Made by a program: the position numbers and the translations under genes. A stretch of DNA of 64,000 nt from Halopseudomonas sp002296055 (GTDB lineage Bacteria > Pseudomonadota > Gammaproteobacteria > Pseudomonadales > Pseudomonadaceae), in NCBI RefSeq assembly GCF_050876985.1, contig NZ_JBPAPP010000001.1. One strand, written 5' to 3'. This document shows, in pieces, positions 39,931 to 48,576 of this stretch (its first letter is position 1; each line of letters starts with the position of its first letter). Under the pieces are notes generated by a model, which searched no databases, had not been told where the DNA came from, and saw nothing but the letters and a program-made list of their open reading frames with translations.

Positions 39931-40878
39931 ATGGCTGGTGTGATGGATTCAGTCAATCAGCGGACGCAGCTGGTTGGGCAAAACCGACTCGAATTGCTGC
40001 TGTTTCGCCTGGCAGGCAATCAGCTCTATGGCATCAATGTGTTCAAGGTCAAAGAGGTGTTGCAGTGTCCTCGACTGACCGCCATGCCGAAGCTGCACCC
40101 AGTGGTGCGGGGCGTGGCACACATCCGTGGAGGCACTCTGCCGATTCTCGACCTCAATCGCGCAACCGGCGGGCCAGGGCTGGACAATATCGACACCGCC
40201 TTTGTGATCATCACCGAGTACAACTACAAGGTGCAGGGTTTTCTGGTGCGCTCGGTCGAACGCATCGTCAACATGAACTGGTCTGAAATTCATCCGCCGC
40301 CAAAGGGTACGGGTCGAGAACACTACCTCACGGCGGTGACGCGGGTTGACAATCAGATGGTAGAAATCATCGATGTCGAGAAGGTGCTGGCAGAGGTGGT
40401 ACCCACCAACGAGCAGGTGTCGGCCGGCGTGGTAGATGCCGATACGCAGGCAGAAGCTGTTGCGCGCAAGGTGCTGATCGTTGATGACTCAGCCATTGCC
40501 CGCAAGCAGGTAATGCGTTGTTTGCAGGAGGTGGGTGTCGAGATTGTGGCGCTTAACGACGGCAAACAGGCGTTGGACTGGCTCAAGGCCCGTGCCGAAG
40601 CAGGTGAAGATGTCAGTCAGACGTTGCTGATGATGATTTCAGACATCGAGATGCCGGAAATGGATGGTTATACGCTGACCGCCGAAGTGCGTAATGATCC
40701 GCGCCTGAATCGTTTGCATATCATGCTGCATACCTCGTTGTCCGGGGTGTTCAACCAGGCGATGGTCAAGAAGGTGGGTGCCGATGACTTTCTTGCCAAG
40801 TTCAAGCCGGACGACCTTGCTCAACGCGTGATTGCTCGGCTGCATTTGCTGCGTGATGGCAGCGTGGGTGAGGGTTGA
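39931..40878 (+). CDS. cheV: Chemotaxis coupling protein CheV
   Basis: 315 aa from ATG 39931 (GAGGAG upstream, begins MAGVMDSVNQRTQL). A CheW-like domain (about 10-165, LFRLAGNQLYGINVFKVKEV, HIRGGTLPILDLN) is fused to a receiver domain (about 185-310) with acidic pocket VDDS, phosphoacceptor Asp in SDIEMPEMDG (near 237) and a conserved Lys in FLAKF. It couples receptors to CheA, and its phosphorylation tunes adaptation. Followed by cheR, 33 bp later. Confidence 0.95.
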   Translation: MAGVMDSVNQRTQLVGQNRLELLLFRLAGNQLYGINVFKVKEVLQCPRLTAMPKLHPVVRGVAHIRGGTLPILDLNRATGGPGLDNIDTAFVIITEYNYKVQGFLVRSVERIVNMNWSEIHPPPKGTGREHYLTAVTRVDNQMVEIIDVEKVLAEVVPTNEQVSAGVVDADTQAEAVARKVLIVDDSAIARKQVMRCLQEVGVEIVALNDGKQALDWLKARAEAGEDVSQTLLMMISDIEMPEMDGYTLTAEVRNDPRLNRLHIMLHTSLSGVFNQAMVKKVGADDFLAKFKPDDLAQRVIARLHLLRDGSVGEG

Positions 40879-40911
40879 GCGCTTGATTTTAATTGATACA
40901 AGGCAGACGTC

Positions 40912-41739
40912 GTGACTTTGGCGAATCAGGATTTTCAGCAGTTCCGGGACTTTTTGGAAAAAGCCTGCGGTATCGTGCTGGGGGACAACAAGCAGTATCT
41001 GGTGTCCAGCCGCTTGAATCGCCTGCTGGAGCAGGAGGGGATCGCCAATCTCGGCGAGCTGGTCAAGCGAATCCAGGCACAGCCGCGCGGTGGCTTGCGG
41101 GAGTCGGTCATCGACGCCATGACCACCAACGAAACCCTGTGGTTTCGTGACGTATATCCCTTTGAGGTGCTCAAGACACGGCTGATTCCCGAGTTCATCA
41201 AGCAGTCACCGGGTCAACGGTTGCGGATCTGGTCTGCTGCCTGCTCATCCGGACAGGAGCCGTATTCGCTCAGCATGGCGATAGACGAGTTCGAGCGGGC
41301 TAACCTTGGGCAGTTGCGCGCCGGTGCCCAGATCGTTGCAACCGACTTGTCTGGCGGCATTCTGAACGCAGCCAAGAGCGCAGAGTACGACAGTCTGTCG
41401 GTGGCCCGTGGTTTATCTCCCGAGCGCTTGAATCGCTACTTCGATCAGCATCGCCCCGGGCGCTGGACGGTCAAGACGCCGATTCGTAACCGGGTTGAGT
41501 TTCGTGCCATGAATTTGCTCGACAGTTACGCGATGCTCGGCAAGTTCGATTTCGTGTTTTGCCGCAACGTGCTGATCTACTTTTCGGCAGATGTTAAGAA
41601 AGACATCCTGCGCCGTATTCACGCCACACTGAAGCCCGGTGGCTACCTGATGCTGGGTGCCTCTGAAGCCCTCAATGGCCTGCCAGAGTTGTACCAGATG
41701 GTGCAGTGTAGTCCGGGCATCGTGTACAAGGCGCGCTAA
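40912..41739 (+). CDS. cheR: Chemotaxis methyltransferase CheR
   Basis: 275 aa from GTG 40912 (AAGG upstream). The N-terminal helical domain (DFQQFRDFLEKACGIVLG, and SRLNRLLEQEG) precedes the SAM-binding domain with TTNETLWFRDVYPFEVLK, RIWSAACSSGQEPYSLSM and FCRNVLIYFS, all diagnostic of CheR. It methylates glutamates of chemoreceptors, for example the MCP at 60436. Operon with cheV; the flgB sigma-54 promoter lies 200 bp downstream. Confidence 0.96.
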   Translation: MTLANQDFQQFRDFLEKACGIVLGDNKQYLVSSRLNRLLEQEGIANLGELVKRIQAQPRGGLRESVIDAMTTNETLWFRDVYPFEVLKTRLIPEFIKQSPGQRLRIWSAACSSGQEPYSLSMAIDEFERANLGQLRAGAQIVATDLSGGILNAAKSAEYDSLSVARGLSPERLNRYFDQHRPGRWTVKTPIRNRVEFRAMNLLDSYAMLGKFDFVFCRNVLIYFSADVKKDILRRIHATLKPGGYLMLGASEALNGLPELYQMVQCSPGIVYKAR

Positions 41740-41757
41740 GTAAAGGGCCGCGCTACG

Positions 41758-41788
41758 CCAGCCAGCAGCTCGCAGGGTAGCTGGCTGG
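41758..41788 (+). terminator. Hairpin after cheR
   Basis: CCAGCCAGC (41758-41766) / GCTGGCTGG (41780-41788), a 9-bp perfect stem with a 13-nt loop. There is no immediate T-run. A second hairpin, GCCACC-TTGCC-GGTGGC, follows at 41837-41853. Confidence 0.4.
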
Positions 41789-41941
41789 GTCAGCCCTTCG
41801 CTCTCACCTTATTTTTGCCCTCATCGCTAGCTTGCCGCCACCTTGCCGGTGGCGCTGCAGTCTTGCCGTTCAGCGGTAATGGCTTGCCGCTTTTCTGACG
41901 CTCTCCTGCGTATCTTTTTGAAAATTAAGTGATTATTTATT

Positions 41942-41957
41942 TGGCACGTTGATTGCT
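41942..41957 (+). promoter_or_regulatory. Sigma-54 promoter of flgBCDE
   Basis: TGGCACGTTGATTGCT matches the TGGCACG-N4-TTGCW consensus at every invariant base, with GG and GC 10 bp apart. It lies 54 bp before flgB. In pseudomonads such class II/III flagellar promoters need FleQ or FleR. Confidence 0.92.
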
Positions 41958-42011
41958 TTGTCTTGCCCAGTGACGTCTTTTGGTCAGATGACCGGAATGA
42001 GGAAGGGTGAG

Positions 42012-42422
42012 ATGAGCATCAGTTTTGACAATGCATTGGGGCTGCACGAGGAGGCACTGCGTTTCCGCTCGCAGCGTGCTGAGGTGCTGGCCAACAACAT
42101 TGCCAACGCCGAAACCCCCAATTACAAAGCGCGGGATCTGGACTTCAACGCGGTGCTGGCAGCCCAGCAGGGCGCAGATACCGAGTCTACCGCTTTGGCG
42201 GTATCTCGTACTGATCAGCAGCATATCGCCATTGACGGCCTCATTGATCAGGTGGCCGGGCTGCGCTACCGCAACGCGCTGCAGCCAGCGGTAGACGGCA
42301 ACACCGTGGACTCGGAGGTTGAGAAGGCCGCCTACACGCAGAATGCCATCGACTTTCAGGCCAGCTTTACCTTCCTCAACAGCAAATTCAAAGGGCTGAT
42401 GACAGCCATCAAGGGAGAGTAA
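42012..42422 (+). CDS. flgB: Flagellar basal-body rod protein FlgB
   Basis: 136 aa from ATG 42012 (GGAAGGGTG upstream; MSISFDNALGLHEEAL). Conserved RSQRAEVLANNIANAETPNYKARD-like N-terminal rod signature and C-terminal coiled segment ending NSKFKGLMTAIKGE. Proximal rod component exported by the flagellar type III system. First gene of the sigma-54-driven flgBCDE group, 2 bp before flgC. Confidence 0.96.
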   Translation: MSISFDNALGLHEEALRFRSQRAEVLANNIANAETPNYKARDLDFNAVLAAQQGADTESTALAVSRTDQQHIAIDGLIDQVAGLRYRNALQPAVDGNTVDSEVEKAAYTQNAIDFQASFTFLNSKFKGLMTAIKGE

Positions 42423-42424
42423 GC

Positions 42425-42865
42425 ATGTCCCTCGACAAGGTATTTGATATCGCCGGATCTGGCATGAGTGCGCAATCGCTGCGCCTGAACACCGTGGCCA
42501 GCAACATCGCCAATGCCGATACCGTCTCCAGCAGCGTGGATGAGACCTACCGTGCGCGTAACCCGGTGTTTGCCACTATTTTCAACAGCCAGCAGGCCAC
42601 GGGCGGCTCGCTGTTCAGCCCGGATCAGCAGGCTGGTGATGGCGTCTCGGTGCTAGGTATTGTCGAGTCCGATGCCAGTCTGGAGCCGCGCTACGAGCCG
42701 GACCATCCGATGGCCAATGAAGAAGGCTATGTGTATTACCCGAATGTGAATGTAGTCGAGGAGATGGCCAACATGATGGCTGCGTCGCGCTCTTACCAGA
42801 CCAACGTAGAAGTCATGAATACCGCCAAAACCATGCTGCAGCGCGTTCTGACGCTGGGTCAGTGA
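42425..42865 (+). CDS. flgC: Flagellar basal-body rod protein FlgC
   Basis: 146 aa. N-terminal FDIAGSGMSAQSLRLNTVASNIANADTVSS-type rod signature (residues about 6-35), middle YEPDHPMANEEGYVYYPNVN, and C-terminal MMAASRSYQTNVEVMNTAKTML, as in all FlgC. Proximal rod subunit. Tightly packed with flgB and flgD. Confidence 0.97.
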   Translation: MSLDKVFDIAGSGMSAQSLRLNTVASNIANADTVSSSVDETYRARNPVFATIFNSQQATGGSLFSPDQQAGDGVSVLGIVESDASLEPRYEPDHPMANEEGYVYYPNVNVVEEMANMMAASRSYQTNVEVMNTAKTMLQRVLTLGQ

Positions 42866-42882
42866 GCGGAGAGAAATAGACC

Positions 42883-43563
42883 ATGAGCATCAGCAGTGTT
42901 TCAACCGGCGCCAGTGCGCTGGACCAGTACCAGATCGACTCGGACCGCTTTGCCACCGGCGACGAGCTGGGCAAGGATCAGTTTCTTGAGCTGTTGGTAG
43001 CGCAAATGAACAACCAGGATCCGCTCTCGCCACAGGAGAACGGCGAGTTTATCGCTCAGCTGGCGCAGTTCAGTACGGTCGAGGGCATCGGCAATCTGAA
43101 CACCTCGATGGAGTCGCTGCTTAGTGGCTATCAGTCGTCGCAAGCGCTGCAGGCCTCGTCCATGGTCGGGCGTACGGTCATTGTGCCGGCGGATCAGGCC
43201 GTGGTGGATACCACCGCCGGGCTTGAGGGGCAGCTGGCGCTGCAGCAGAGCAGCACCAATGTGTTCGTGAATATCTATGACAAGGCAGGCAGCCTGGTCA
43301 AAACCATCAATATGGGCAGTCAGGAAGCCGGCATGCTCGACTTCACCTGGGATGGCACCGACAGCAGCGGCAACCTGGCTGAACCGGGCATCTACACGGT
43401 CGAGGCCATGGCATCTATTGATGGCAAGAATACCCAGATGGCCACTCTGTTGCCTGCCAACGTGGACAGTGTGTCCATTGGCGCCGGCAGCAGCGGTGAA
43501 ATGCTGTTGAACGTGGCGGGCCTGGGCAGCATCAGTCTGTCCAATGTCTACGCAATCAAATAA
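42883..43563 (+). CDS. flgD: Hook assembly cap FlgD
   Basis: 226 aa. The N-terminal export and capping segment (LGKDQFLELLVAQMNNQDPLSP, QLAQFSTVEGIGNLN) is followed by a FlgD Ig-like/tudor region with FTWDGTDSSGNLAEPGIYTVEA. It caps the growing hook and is discarded when the hook is finished. It sits between flgC and flgE. Confidence 0.96.
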   Translation: MSISSVSTGASALDQYQIDSDRFATGDELGKDQFLELLVAQMNNQDPLSPQENGEFIAQLAQFSTVEGIGNLNTSMESLLSGYQSSQALQASSMVGRTVIVPADQAVVDTTAGLEGQLALQQSSTNVFVNIYDKAGSLVKTINMGSQEAGMLDFTWDGTDSSGNLAEPGIYTVEAMASIDGKNTQMATLLPANVDSVSIGAGSSGEMLLNVAGLGSISLSNVYAIK

Positions 43564-43599
43564 GTGTCGTCCGACATACAGTAGGTGAGGAGATAAACC

Positions 43600-44997
43600 A
43601 TGGCTTTCAATATTGGCTTGAGTGGTATCCGGGCGGCAGCTTCCGATCTGAATATCACCGGTAACAACATCGCCAACGCCGGCACAGTCGGCTTCAAGAG
43701 TTCGCGCGCCGAGTTTGCCGATGTGTACGCGGCGTCAGTGCTGGGTTCCGGCAGCAATGCCACTGGTAGTGGCGTGGCGTTGTCCAATGCGGCGCAGCTA
43801 TTCAATCAGGGCAACATCAGCTTCACCGAAAACAGCCTTGATCTGGCCATCAACGGTAACGGCTTTTTCGTGACCAGCAATAACGGCGCGATCAGCTACA
43901 CCCGCGCCGGCTACTTCGGTACCGACAGCAGTGGCTACATCGTCAACAATGCGGGTGAGCGCCTGCAGGGGTTTGCGGTGAACGCCGTGACCGGGCAGAT
44001 TAACCAGGGCGTGCAGACCGACTTGCGGGTGGATACCCGCTCGGCTGATCCGAACGCTACCTCGACGGTGGAGTCCACGCTGAACCTGAATTCCACGCAG
44101 ACTCGTCCGGCGGTCTGGAGACAGCAATATGACGCGGCTTATGCCACCTCTATTGCTACCGCAGCCGACCCTGCCAACCCGACGGCAGCCGAGATCGCGA
44201 CAGCCGAGGCGGCAGGTCAGGCCGCTGCGGCAACGACCTTCGACCCGACCAACTCGGCGACCTATAACAGCTCTACCTCGGTCACCATCTATGACAGCCT
44301 GGGTAACTCCCATGTCATGACCAAGTACTTCGTGAAGAACGATGCCAACAGTTGGGATATGTACGTGCTGATCGATGGCCGTGACGTGCAGAGCGGTGTA
44401 GAGGCGACTGATCCGGCCTTTGATCCGACCACCACCACCCGCTTTGATGTCGACTTCAACAGCGTCGGCGAGCTGACCACCGACCAGCCTTATACCCTGA
44501 GTGGCTGGGTGCCGCTGGACAGCGAAGGTCAGCCCACGGGCGCCGATTCGCCGGTCAATAACCTGACGATCAACCTCACTGGCTCATCGCAGTATGCCTC
44601 CAGCTTTGCTGTCACCGCAGTAAACCAGGATGGCTTTACCACCGGCGAGCTGGCAGGTCTGGAAATTGACGACGCCGGCATGCTGGTGGCCCGTTACACC
44701 AACGGCCAGACCCGCGTGCAAGGTCAGGTGGTGTTGGCGACTTTCGCCAATCAGCAGGGGCTGACCCCGCTGGGCAACACCGCCTGGGCGCAGTCTTCCG
44801 CTTCGGGTGAGCCAGTGATTGGCGCGCCGACCACTGGCACGCTGGGTGGCATTCAGTCTGGTGCGCTGGAGGAGTCCAACGTGGATATCTCCGAGCAGCT
44901 GATCAACCTGATTGTGGCGCAGCGTAACTATCAGGCTAACGCCAAGACCATTCAGACCGAAGACGCGGTGACCCAGGCGATCATCAACCTGCGTTAA
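43600..44997 (+). CDS. flgE: Flagellar hook protein FlgE
   Basis: 465 aa. N-terminal AFNIGLSGIRAAASDLNITG and NNIANAGTVGFKSSRAEF; C-terminal EESNVDISEQLINLIVAQRNYQ-type hook/rod signature. The central region (about 140-370) is variable and surface-exposed, with an Ala-rich stretch (AADPANPTAAEIATAEAAGQ). The subunits form the universal joint. GGAG lies upstream of the ATG. It is followed by one of the strongest terminators in the window. Confidence 0.97.
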   Translation: MAFNIGLSGIRAAASDLNITGNNIANAGTVGFKSSRAEFADVYAASVLGSGSNATGSGVALSNAAQLFNQGNISFTENSLDLAINGNGFFVTSNNGAISYTRAGYFGTDSSGYIVNNAGERLQGFAVNAVTGQINQGVQTDLRVDTRSADPNATSTVESTLNLNSTQTRPAVWRQQYDAAYATSIATAADPANPTAAEIATAEAAGQAAAATTFDPTNSATYNSSTSVTIYDSLGNSHVMTKYFVKNDANSWDMYVLIDGRDVQSGVEATDPAFDPTTTTRFDVDFNSVGELTTDQPYTLSGWVPLDSEGQPTGADSPVNNLTINLTGSSQYASSFAVTAVNQDGFTTGELAGLEIDDAGMLVARYTNGQTRVQGQVVLATFANQQGLTPLGNTAWAQSSASGEPVIGAPTTGTLGGIQSGALEESNVDISEQLINLIVAQRNYQANAKTIQTEDAVTQAIINLR

Positions 44998-45019
44998 GCG
45001 CTTGGGCGGTGACGCCAAC

Positions 45020-45073
45020 AAGGCGGCAATACCGGCAAAGGGATTTGCCGGTATTGCCGCCTTTGTTTTTTTT
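45020..45073 (+). terminator. 20-bp-stem intrinsic terminator after flgE
   Basis: Stem 45020-45039 / 45044-45063, perfect over 20 bp, with GGGA loop, then a T-rich tract. It separates the flgBCDE and flgFGHIJKL transcription units. Confidence 0.95.
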
Positions 45074-45114
45074 AAGCGACTGAAAATAAAGGACTAAATT
45101 ATTGATTTGAGGGT

Positions 45115-45130
45115 TGGCATGATCTCTGCT
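45115..45130 (+). promoter_or_regulatory. Sigma-54 promoter of flgFGHIJKL
   Basis: TGGCATGATCTCTGCT: GG and GC 10 bp apart, close to the TGGCACG-N4-TTGCW consensus. It is 62 bp before flgF, directly after the flgE terminator. Confidence 0.8.
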
Positions 45131-45192
45131 TGATACTCCCTGAGTAAGCAAAAGCGGCAAATCCTTGTCGCGCAAACGAAGCGGAGCAGGGC

Positions 45193-45930
45193 ATGGACAA
45201 ATCCTTGTACATCTCCATGACGGGGGCCAGCCAAAACGCGATGGCGCAACGCGCGCACGCGAACAACTTGGCCAACCTGACCACGACTGGCTTTCGCCGT
45301 GATTTCGAGCAGGCGCGCTCCATGCCGGTGTTCGGTGACGGCTACGCCACCCGCGCCTATGCGATGACTGAACGCCCTGGCACTGACTTGTCGGCCGGCA
45401 CCATGATCGAGACCGGTCGGGAGCTCGACGTGGCCGTGCAGGGCGAAGGCTGGATCGCGGTGCAGGCACCGGACGGCACCGAGGCCTACACCCGGGCCGG
45501 CAGTCTGAATATTGACGCCTTTGGCATCTTGCGCACCAGCGGCGGCTTGCCAGTGCTGGGCAACGGTGGGCCCATTGCTATTCCGCCGGCGGAGAAGATC
45601 GAGATCGGCTCCGACGGCACCATCAGTATCCGCGCGTTGGGCGAGGGCCCGGCGGTGATGGCTGAGGTTGACCGCATCAAGCTGGTCAACCCGCCGCAGT
45701 CAGCGCTGGAGAAGGGCGAGGACGGCCTGATGCATACCCAGGGCGGGGAAGAGCTGGCCGACGGTGCGGTGCAGGTGGCAACCGGTTTTTTGGAAGGCAG
45801 CAACGTCAATGCGGTGGAAGAGATGACCGCCATGCTGTCGTTGGCCCGCCAGTTTGAACTGCACATCAAGATGATGCGTACCGCCGACGAGAATGCGCAG
45901 GTAACGGATCGCATTCTGCAGATGAGTTAA
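45193..45930 (+). CDS. flgF: Flagellar basal-body rod protein FlgF
   Basis: 245 aa. N-terminal MDKSLYISMTGASQNAMAQ and ANNLANLTTTGFRRDFEQ; C-terminal GSNVNAVEEMTAMLSLARQFELHIKMM-type signature. Proximal rod protein related to FlgG. GCGGAGCAGG upstream of the ATG. First gene of the flgFGHIJKL unit. Confidence 0.97.
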   Translation: MDKSLYISMTGASQNAMAQRAHANNLANLTTTGFRRDFEQARSMPVFGDGYATRAYAMTERPGTDLSAGTMIETGRELDVAVQGEGWIAVQAPDGTEAYTRAGSLNIDAFGILRTSGGLPVLGNGGPIAIPPAEKIEIGSDGTISIRALGEGPAVMAEVDRIKLVNPPQSALEKGEDGLMHTQGGEELADGAVQVATGFLEGSNVNAVEEMTAMLSLARQFELHIKMMRTADENAQVTDRILQMS

Positions 45931-45972
45931 TGCTATGGCGCGTCAATTAGTCGGCGCGCGAGGAGAAAGGTG

Positions 45973-46758
45973 ATGCTTTCAGCTCTTTGGGTCAGCAAGA
46001 CCGGCCTGTCCGCTCAGGACACCATGTTGTCGACCATTTCCAACAACCTGGCCAACGTCTCGACCACCGGCTTCAAGCGCGACCGCGCCGAGTTTGAAGA
46101 TCTGCTCTATCAGATCAAGCGTCAGCCCGGTGGCCAGAGTACCCAGGACACCCAGTTGCCCTCCGGTTTACAGCTGGGTACCGGTGTGCGGGTGGTCGGC
46201 ACCCAGAAAATCTTTACCGAAGGCACGCTGCAGACCACCGAGCAACCGCTGGATATGGCGGTCAACGGGCGTGGTTTCTTCCAGATTCTGATGCCTGACG
46301 GCAGCATTGGTTATACCCGTGACGGCAGCTTCCATCTGGATGCTGACGGTCAGGTGGTGACCTCCAACGGCTTTCCCCTGGAGCCCGGCATCGTGCTGCC
46401 CGACGACGTGCAGACCTTCACCGTCGGTGAGGACGGCACGGTCAGCATTACCACCTTTGGCAACCCGGCCGCGCAGCAGATCGGCAACATTCAGACAGCT
46501 GATTTCATCAATCCGGCTGGCCTGCAGGCGATTGGCAACAACCTGTTCCTGGAGACCGCGTCCAGTGGTGCGCCGCAGACCGGTAACCCAGGTCAGAACG
46601 GGTTGGGCACTGTGTTGCAGAACACCCTGGAGAATTCCAACGTCAGCGTGGTGGAGGAGCTGGTCAACATGATCACCACCCAGCGCGCCTACGAGATGAA
46701 CTCCAAGGTCATTTCCACCGCAGATCAGATGCTGCAGTACATCAGTCAGAATCTCTGA
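45973..46758 (+). CDS. flgG: Distal rod protein FlgG
   Basis: 261 aa from ATG 45973 (AGGAGAAAGG upstream), beginning MLSALWVSKTGLSAQD as in P. aeruginosa; the GTG one codon earlier is less likely. Motifs TISNNLANVSTTGFKRDRAEFED and the C-terminal LENSNVSVVEELVNMITTQRAYEMNSK region (given by position, residues about 215-242) are nearly invariant. It forms the distal rod, the drive shaft inside the P and L rings. Confidence 0.97.
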   Translation: MLSALWVSKTGLSAQDTMLSTISNNLANVSTTGFKRDRAEFEDLLYQIKRQPGGQSTQDTQLPSGLQLGTGVRVVGTQKIFTEGTLQTTEQPLDMAVNGRGFFQILMPDGSIGYTRDGSFHLDADGQVVTSNGFPLEPGIVLPDDVQTFTVGEDGTVSITTFGNPAAQQIGNIQTADFINPAGLQAIGNNLFLETASSGAPQTGNPGQNGLGTVLQNTLENSNVSVVEELVNMITTQRAYEMNSKVISTADQMLQYISQNL

Positions 46759-46770
46759 CGGGAGCTGATC

Positions 46771-47448
46771 ATGATCCGTTTGGCTAAGTTATTGATGCTG
46801 CTGGTGCCGCTCAGCCTGATCGGCTGTATGCAGGCGCCGCCTGTGCGCGATGATCCGGCTTATGCGCCGGTGTTGCCACGCACGCCGCTGCCGCAGGAGC
46901 TGAACAACGGCGCGATCTACCAGCCCGGCTTTGAGATGAGTCTGTACAACGACCGCAAGGCACACCGGGTGGGTGACATCATTACCATCACCCTGAGCGA
47001 AAGCACTGCTGCGCAGAAGAAGGCCGAGAACGAGATCGACAAGGACAGTTCGACCACCATCGCCAACCCCACCATTCTGGGTAACGCCGTGGGCTTCAAG
47101 GGGCTTGATCTGGGCGTCAGCATGTCGGGTCAGCGTGCCTTTGAAGGCAGCTCCGATGCCAATCAGAGCAACAGCCTGTCGGGCTCCATCACGGTGACCG
47201 TGGCCGAGGTGCTGCCCAACGGCATTCTGGCAATTCGCGGCGAGAAGTGGATCACCCTCAACCAGGGTGACGAGTTGATTCGCATCAGTGGTCTGGTGCG
47301 CACCGACGACATCGGGCCGGACAACACTGTGCTGTCGACCCGTGTGGCCGATGCGCGCATCACCTATTCCGGCAAGGGCGCCTTTGCCGACGCCAACCAG
47401 CCCGGCTGGCTGAGTCAGTTCTTCCTCAGCCCCATGTGGCCGTTCTGA
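46771..47448 (+). CDS. flgH: Flagellar L-ring lipoprotein FlgH
   Basis: 225 aa. A lipoprotein signal peptide with lipobox LIGC (Cys at 19) is followed by the FlgH body with YQPGFEMSLYNDRKAHRVGDI and ITITLSESTAAQKKAE, and NGILAIRGEKWITLNQGDELIRISG-type block. It forms the outer membrane L ring around the rod. 12 bp after flgG, 13 bp before flgI. Confidence 0.97.
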   Translation: MIRLAKLLMLLVPLSLIGCMQAPPVRDDPAYAPVLPRTPLPQELNNGAIYQPGFEMSLYNDRKAHRVGDIITITLSESTAAQKKAENEIDKDSSTTIANPTILGNAVGFKGLDLGVSMSGQRAFEGSSDANQSNSLSGSITVTVAEVLPNGILAIRGEKWITLNQGDELIRISGLVRTDDIGPDNTVLSTRVADARITYSGKGAFADANQPGWLSQFFLSPMWPF

Positions 47449-47461
47449 CAGGAGTACTGCC

Positions 47462-48562
47462 ATGCGCAGCCTGATTATCTGCCTCTGTCTTTGCCTTGCC
47501 AGTCCGCTGGCGCTGGCCGATCGTCTCAAGGACATCGCCAGCATCGCCGGGGTGCGTAGCAACCAGTTGATCGGTTACGGCCTGGTCGTGGGCCTCGATG
47601 GCTCTGGTGACCAGACCAGCCAGACGCCGTTCACCGTGCAGACCTTTGAGAACATGCTGACCCAGTTTGGTATCACCGTGCCGGAAGGCACGCGCATTCA
47701 GATGAAGAACGTCGCCGCCGTGGCTATCCACGCCGATCTGCCGCCGTTTTCGCGCCCGGGCCAGACTATCGACGTGACCGTGTCCTCGATTGGTAACTCC
47801 AAGAGCCTGCGTGGCGGCTCCTTGCTGATGACGCCGCTCAAGGGGATCGACGGCCAGGTGTATGCCATCGCTCAGGGCAACCTGGTGGTGGGCGGCTTTG
47901 GCGCCGAGGGTGCCGATGGTTCGCGCATCACGGTGAACATTCCCAGCGCCGGGCGTATCCCTAACGGCGCGACCGTTGAGCGTTCGGTATCCAGCCCCTT
48001 CGCGTCGGGGGATCATTTGGTCTTCAATCTCAATCGCCCGGACTTCACCACCGCCAAGCGTATTGTTGATCGCATCAATGAGACCTTTGGCCCAGGCGTC
48101 GCCCAGGCGCTGGACGGCGGCTCGGTGCGCGTGCGTGCGCCGATCGACCCCAACCAGCGGGTGGATTATCTGGCCATGGTCGAGAACCTGACCGTGGAGC
48201 AGGGCAGCGCGGCGGCCAAGGTCATTATCAACTCGCGTACCGGCACGATCGTGATCGGTCAGGACGTGCGCGTGCAGCCAGCTGCCGTGACCCACGGTGG
48301 TTTGACCGTGACCATTAGCGAGAACCCGCAGGTCAGTCAGCCCGGCGGTGTGCTGTCCGGTGGCCAGACCGTGATTTCACCGAGTTCGCAGATCAATATC
48401 GAGGAAGGCGATAGCCGCATGTTCGTGTTCAACCCGGGCGTTTCGCTCGATGAGATCGTGCGTGCTGTCAATCAGGTAGGCGCCGCGCCGGGCGACCTGA
48501 TGGCCATCCTGGAAGCGCTCAAGCAGGCCGGCGCCTTGAATGCCGATCTGGTCATCATCTGA
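47462..48562 (+). CDS. flgI: Flagellar P-ring protein FlgI
   Basis: 366 aa. Sec signal peptide (about 1-20, SPLALA). Conserved DRLKDIASIAGVRSNQLIGYGLVVGLDGSGDQ-type start of the mature protein (residues about 20-52), RPGQTIDVTVSSIGNSKSLRGG and C-terminal AALEALKQAGALNADLVII-like end. It assembles in the periplasm into the P ring with the help of FlgA, also encoded here. Confidence 0.98.
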   Translation: MRSLIICLCLCLASPLALADRLKDIASIAGVRSNQLIGYGLVVGLDGSGDQTSQTPFTVQTFENMLTQFGITVPEGTRIQMKNVAAVAIHADLPPFSRPGQTIDVTVSSIGNSKSLRGGSLLMTPLKGIDGQVYAIAQGNLVVGGFGAEGADGSRITVNIPSAGRIPNGATVERSVSSPFASGDHLVFNLNRPDFTTAKRIVDRINETFGPGVAQALDGGSVRVRAPIDPNQRVDYLAMVENLTVEQGSAAAKVIINSRTGTIVIGQDVRVQPAAVTHGGLTVTISENPQVSQPGGVLSGGQTVISPSSQINIEEGDSRMFVFNPGVSLDEIVRAVNQVGAAPGDLMAILEALKQAGALNADLVII

Positions 48563-48576
48563 CCGGGGAGCCCAGC

